Assembly: GCA_027405735.1 (NCBI GenBank)
Contig: JAPEHQ010000007.1
Location: 1,575,001 to 1,639,000, forward strand
DNA length: 64,000 nucleotides
Source of the DNA: Mucor racemosus
Lineage: Eukaryota > Mucoromycota > Mucoromycetes > Mucorales > Mucoraceae
Direction of reading: 5' to 3'
Shown here: positions 60,512-64,000 of the stretch, in pieces
Position numbering within the stretch: the first letter of the stretch is position 1
Layout: each line of letters starts with the position of its first letter
Translations under genes and position numbers: made by a program
The notes under the pieces: generated by a model
Told to the model about the DNA's origin: nothing
The model's database searches: none
Seen by the model: only the letters and a program-made list of their open reading frames with translations

Positions 60512-63500
60512 CTATGAGTTATTATTGTTGACTGATGCATTAGGGTCCCATTGTGAATCTTTTGCATGTTGCGCCGCAATGTTTTGGAAATAAGCCTGTG
60601 CTTGAGCTCCATTTTCTAGACTGGCTGCCATACCATCAATAGCTAAATTGTTGGGAATACTTCGAACCATGCTATCAATAGCTAAACTATTAGGAATACT
60701 TCGTACCAGCGGTCGCTCTATGGAATGTGCAGAGTCAACAGATCTCATCATTGGTGGCATTTCATCACCATTCACTGAACGATCTCGACCCTCGTCAACC
60801 CATTGATGATCATCTGCAAGAACATCGCCATTTTCTCCTTCTTGTGGTGGAGGTAATTGTGTTTCTTCGCTATAACTTTCGAGATAACTTGTAATCCAAG
60901 GATGGTTAAGCAATTCCTCGGCAGAAGGTCTCTTATTAGGATCACGTACAAAACATTTCTTCAAGAAATCGATACCTGCGCTGGATAACTGTGAGGCATC
61001 TGGTAGTGGAGGGTGACCTGTGACAACATGATACATGACAGACCATTCATTCTCCAACGTACTCCATGGACGACGACCTGTGGCCATTTGAACAATACAA
61101 CAACCCAAAGACCAAATATCCATGGAGCCTTTTCGACCATTATCACTACCAGTGATAACTTCAGGAGCCTAATTCATGGACAATTAGTATCATTCAATCT
61201 AAAAAAAGATAATATTATATTACTTACCATATACATGGGTGTACCTGCCAAACTACCCACATGCATGTTCATAGTTGCGCGCCCCATAGTTTTTTGTCCT
61301 TTGACCAAAATCTTTGATGCACCAAAATCAGTCAACTTCAATTGGCCTTGATAATCAATCAAAATATCTGTGGAATATGTTGGTTAAAAGCTATAATTTC
61401 ATGTAATGAGATTCAAGACTTACTATCAGGCTTAATATCACGATGTACAACATTATTTTCATGCAAGTAAGCTAAACCACTCAATAATTGATAAGCATAA
61501 TCGACAATATAAACTTCATCTTCAATGCGTCCACCATGATCCAAAAGAGCACCTAAACTACCGTTTTCACAGTACTCCATAAAGATATACACGCGATCAC
61601 GATGTACTTCCTATAAGTTATCGTTAAATATCACATTTATATAATACAAACTTGTACAATCTTACCATGCCATAATATTGAACGATATTTCTATGTTGAA
61701 GCATTTCCATTACCGACATTTCTTCTTTGATTGATTTATGCAATGCAGACAGAGAGCTTGAATCAGGGAATCGAATTTCCTTCACAGCCATGACAGTTGA
61801 TGTATCCAAATTAATAGCCAAATAAACCGAACCAAAGGTACCAGCACCAATGAATCGACCTTGTTGCCAACTGAACGATATATTTGATGAAGATGGAGCC
61901 AAAAACATGAGTGATTGATCTTCTGGTTTTTGATCATCCAAGATTTTACCAATAATCTTACGTTCTTGTTCATCTTCTGTACGATTTGACTCAATTTCAG
62001 AGATTTTACGCATCCAGGCGTCACGAATATAAATTACACCACCACCACCAGTACTTGCTGCATCATTAGCAGCACCAAACGTTGAACTAGTTGTGATATT
62101 ATCCTTGTCTGAACTCTTGGAAGTCATGTAAGAATTACGTTTTGCAGTTAAGCCACGACGGCGTTGTTGATCTTCCTTTAATTGTAATTCATACGTGTAT
62201 CTTGTACCAAGTACATCAAAGTGAGATATCAGCAGAGCAACACAACGAGCTACTTTACTTTGTAATGTAGCAAATTCATTTTCATTTAATGCTAAAATGT
62301 TGACACCTCGAGTCATTAAATGTACAAATTCCAATGCAGCTACAGCCCAACGGAAAGTCTTTCTATCAGAAGGTATACAATCATCTGTAATAAAGCAAAT
62401 CCAATCAATTGCAAGTCGAACTAACTTGAGATCAAGTTGAAGTCGAACAGCTAATTCCAAGAATTTAGAAGCACGAATACCAAAATCACTTGCAAAGCTA
62501 AAGCATTCTTCAACTAATTCTTGACATCCTAAACCAATGGTTTGGTCACGAATGGTGCTTACACTAGAGATTGTTGAATCAGCTAATTTGAAAACTGTCA
62601 TTTTGATCTTGTACAACTCTTTATTGATCCTGGGAATATGAGCACGATGCTCCTGAATAATTTCAATGCCTGAGTGTTGTACAGCTGTCCAAAAGGCAGC
62701 TTTTGCGGAAGCAAGTTTAAGAGCATCCCCTGTAGTTAATCTGACTCTTCTTGTCTTGATGCCTAAATGAATAAAAGGTGTAGGTACTTCAACAACTTCG
62801 CCTGTCCACATAATGTTTTGCCATGGTGAGAAAACCAAGATATAATCATCATATTCGCTATTGTGAATATTCAAATCACTTGGCGTAAGAGGTGTAGATG
62901 GTTGAGGTTGCTTGTTATTGGCAAAACAAGCTCGTATTAATGTTTGAATAACATCTTCTCTTCCATACAATGAAGGTGATGCAATAATATATATTCTATC
63001 TTCTTCAAATGCTCCAGTATAAACCAAGAAATGGCCTGTTTCAACGAGACATGTGATGAATTTGTCCATATTTTCTGTATCTACAACATACTCTGCAGCA
63101 TTTTCGAATTGACTCATAAAGAACCTATATAAAGTAAAAGGTTAATTGCATATTTCTAAACCAAGAATGATGAAAATCGTACCTAGCAAATTGAAGTAAT
63201 TTTCTTGCTCTCATGCGCATTGTATGCAAGAGTTTTGTGTATTTAACTTCAATGCCACCATCTACTGATTCTGGAGATATTTTTAATTTGGATATATAAT
63301 CATGCATAACATCTGCCAATAAGCGATTTGTTAAAGAACTATTCACATATAAAAGATTAGAATTTTTTACAGGATTTAATTTTATGCAACATGTTACCAA
63401 AATTGTTCTGCACATTCCCAATCAGCTTTATCCACAGCTTGACAAACGGTTTCTTGTAAGAATGCCCATTCTTTTTCCATTACTTCCTTTTCTCGAAGAT

Positions 63501-64000
63501 TGTTTTCTTTCTCGAGATTCAATTTCCAGCTAATCAATTTAAAGTAAAAACGAACAGATTCCATCAAAACATTATCATAATTGTGATCAACTGGTTCATC
63601 TTCGTCTAATTTCCAGCCTGGAGCTGTATGTGTTAATTCTTGATATTCTCGTTTGACTCTACAAGCAAGAGAAAGAAGGCCACGATAATCTTCCATCATG
63701 GTATCAACCATTTGCTTTGGTGGTTCTTGCATTCTACTTTTATTTTCTAAACGAAGCTTCAACGCTTCTTCGACAAGTGAGATTGGGAAGTAAGCTAATC
63801 GGCGTAATTGTGAAATAAATGATGGCAAGTTCATTTCTTTGAATTGTTGAGAATTATAAATCAATGTTTCTTTTGATTTCATTAGTAAGGAATTAAGTGC
63901 TGAAAGAGTTCGTTTATCAAAGGTATCTTGTAGTGCTGACTCTTTCAAAAGTCGTTCTACAAATGAGGTATCATTCCGAGGATCTTCTTTATTATTTTTA
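60512..64000 (-). CDS. Ssk2/Win1-type MAP kinase kinase kinase (5' end outside window)
   Basis: STE-family MAPKKK of the osmostress (HOG/p38) branch. Exons read: 63398 to beyond 64000, 63183-63338, 61666-63124, 61424-61610, 61228-61367 and 60512-61168, about 1067 residues visible. The long N-terminal helical region ([24 protein letters not shown]-like helices, [20 protein letters not shown]) resembles the Ssk2/Ssk22/Wis4/Win1 regulatory part. Kinase domain: glycine loop [13 protein letters not shown], Lys in [24 protein letters not shown], activation segment ending [29 protein letters not shown] and [17 protein letters not shown]. The C-terminal tail is acidic and Asn-rich and has an internal duplication ([13 protein letters not shown] / [13 protein letters not shown]). 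Complete catalytic core; no damage seen. Confidence 0.93.

Noticed and set aside
60292..60612. His/Thr repeat open frame
   Set aside because: Produced by the (TG)n microsatellite in the 3' flank of the MAPKKK gene; not a protein.
1..64000. CRISPR arrays, rRNA or bacterial-type operons
   Set aside because: None seen; tandem repeats present are microsatellites or the 21-bp minisatellite without unique spacers, and all genes carry spliceosomal introns.

Overview
The window reads as nuclear DNA of an early-diverging, probably mucoralean (Mucoromycota) fungus. It is strongly AT-rich, its genes carry many short GT-AG introns of about 50-90 bp, and gene islands sit in a sea of decayed transposable elements. 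No rRNA, tRNA, CRISPR array or prokaryotic operon was found. Taxonomy is inference from gene architecture and element types; I did not identify a species.

Layout. 1-6.6 kb: nested repeats (solo LTRs, a long AT-rich repeat called A, a CACTA-like right end called D, and repeat B). 7.0-14.6 kb: a gene island with two tandem cytochrome P450 genes (minus) and mitochondrial ETF alpha (plus), bracketed by a nearly identical inverted pair of repeat B. 15.5-29 kb: a repeat and relic zone. It holds a dead transposon gene with a DDE-like segment followed by a DEDDy 3'-5' exonuclease, LTRs, a decayed 21-bp minisatellite, and a 663-bp solo LTR with a perfect target-site duplication. 29.5-32.6 kb: Pelota/Dom34 and, convergent to it, an unknown low-complexity protein. 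32.6-36.6 kb: gene-poor. 36.6-42.0 kb: hexokinase (minus), a two-domain mitochondrial-type ABC ATPase (plus) and a mitochondrial dicarboxylate-type carrier (minus). 42.6-56.3 kb: a second TE block holding a CACTA-like pair of termini, an integrase-less Ty3 relic and a second inverted pair of repeat B. 56.6-64.0 kb: HMG-box regulator (minus), VPS36 (plus) and an Ssk2/Win1-type MAPKKK (minus, 5' end outside the window).

The genes are mostly unlinked housekeeping functions: ribosome rescue, ESCRT-II sorting, glycolysis entry, mitochondrial metabolite transport and electron transfer, and osmostress signalling. The clearest functional unit is the tandem P450 pair, which keeps exon lengths almost exactly but differs by two introns. 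The most unusual material is the transposase-exonuclease relic at 18.2-20.7 kb, with a second N-terminal fragment that looks like the same family beside it at 17.1-17.8 kb, and the nested insertions whose empty sites survive elsewhere in the same window.

Exon boundaries were read by eye from GT-AG sites and reading-frame continuity. Repeat edges given without a named terminal motif are approximate to tens of bases.
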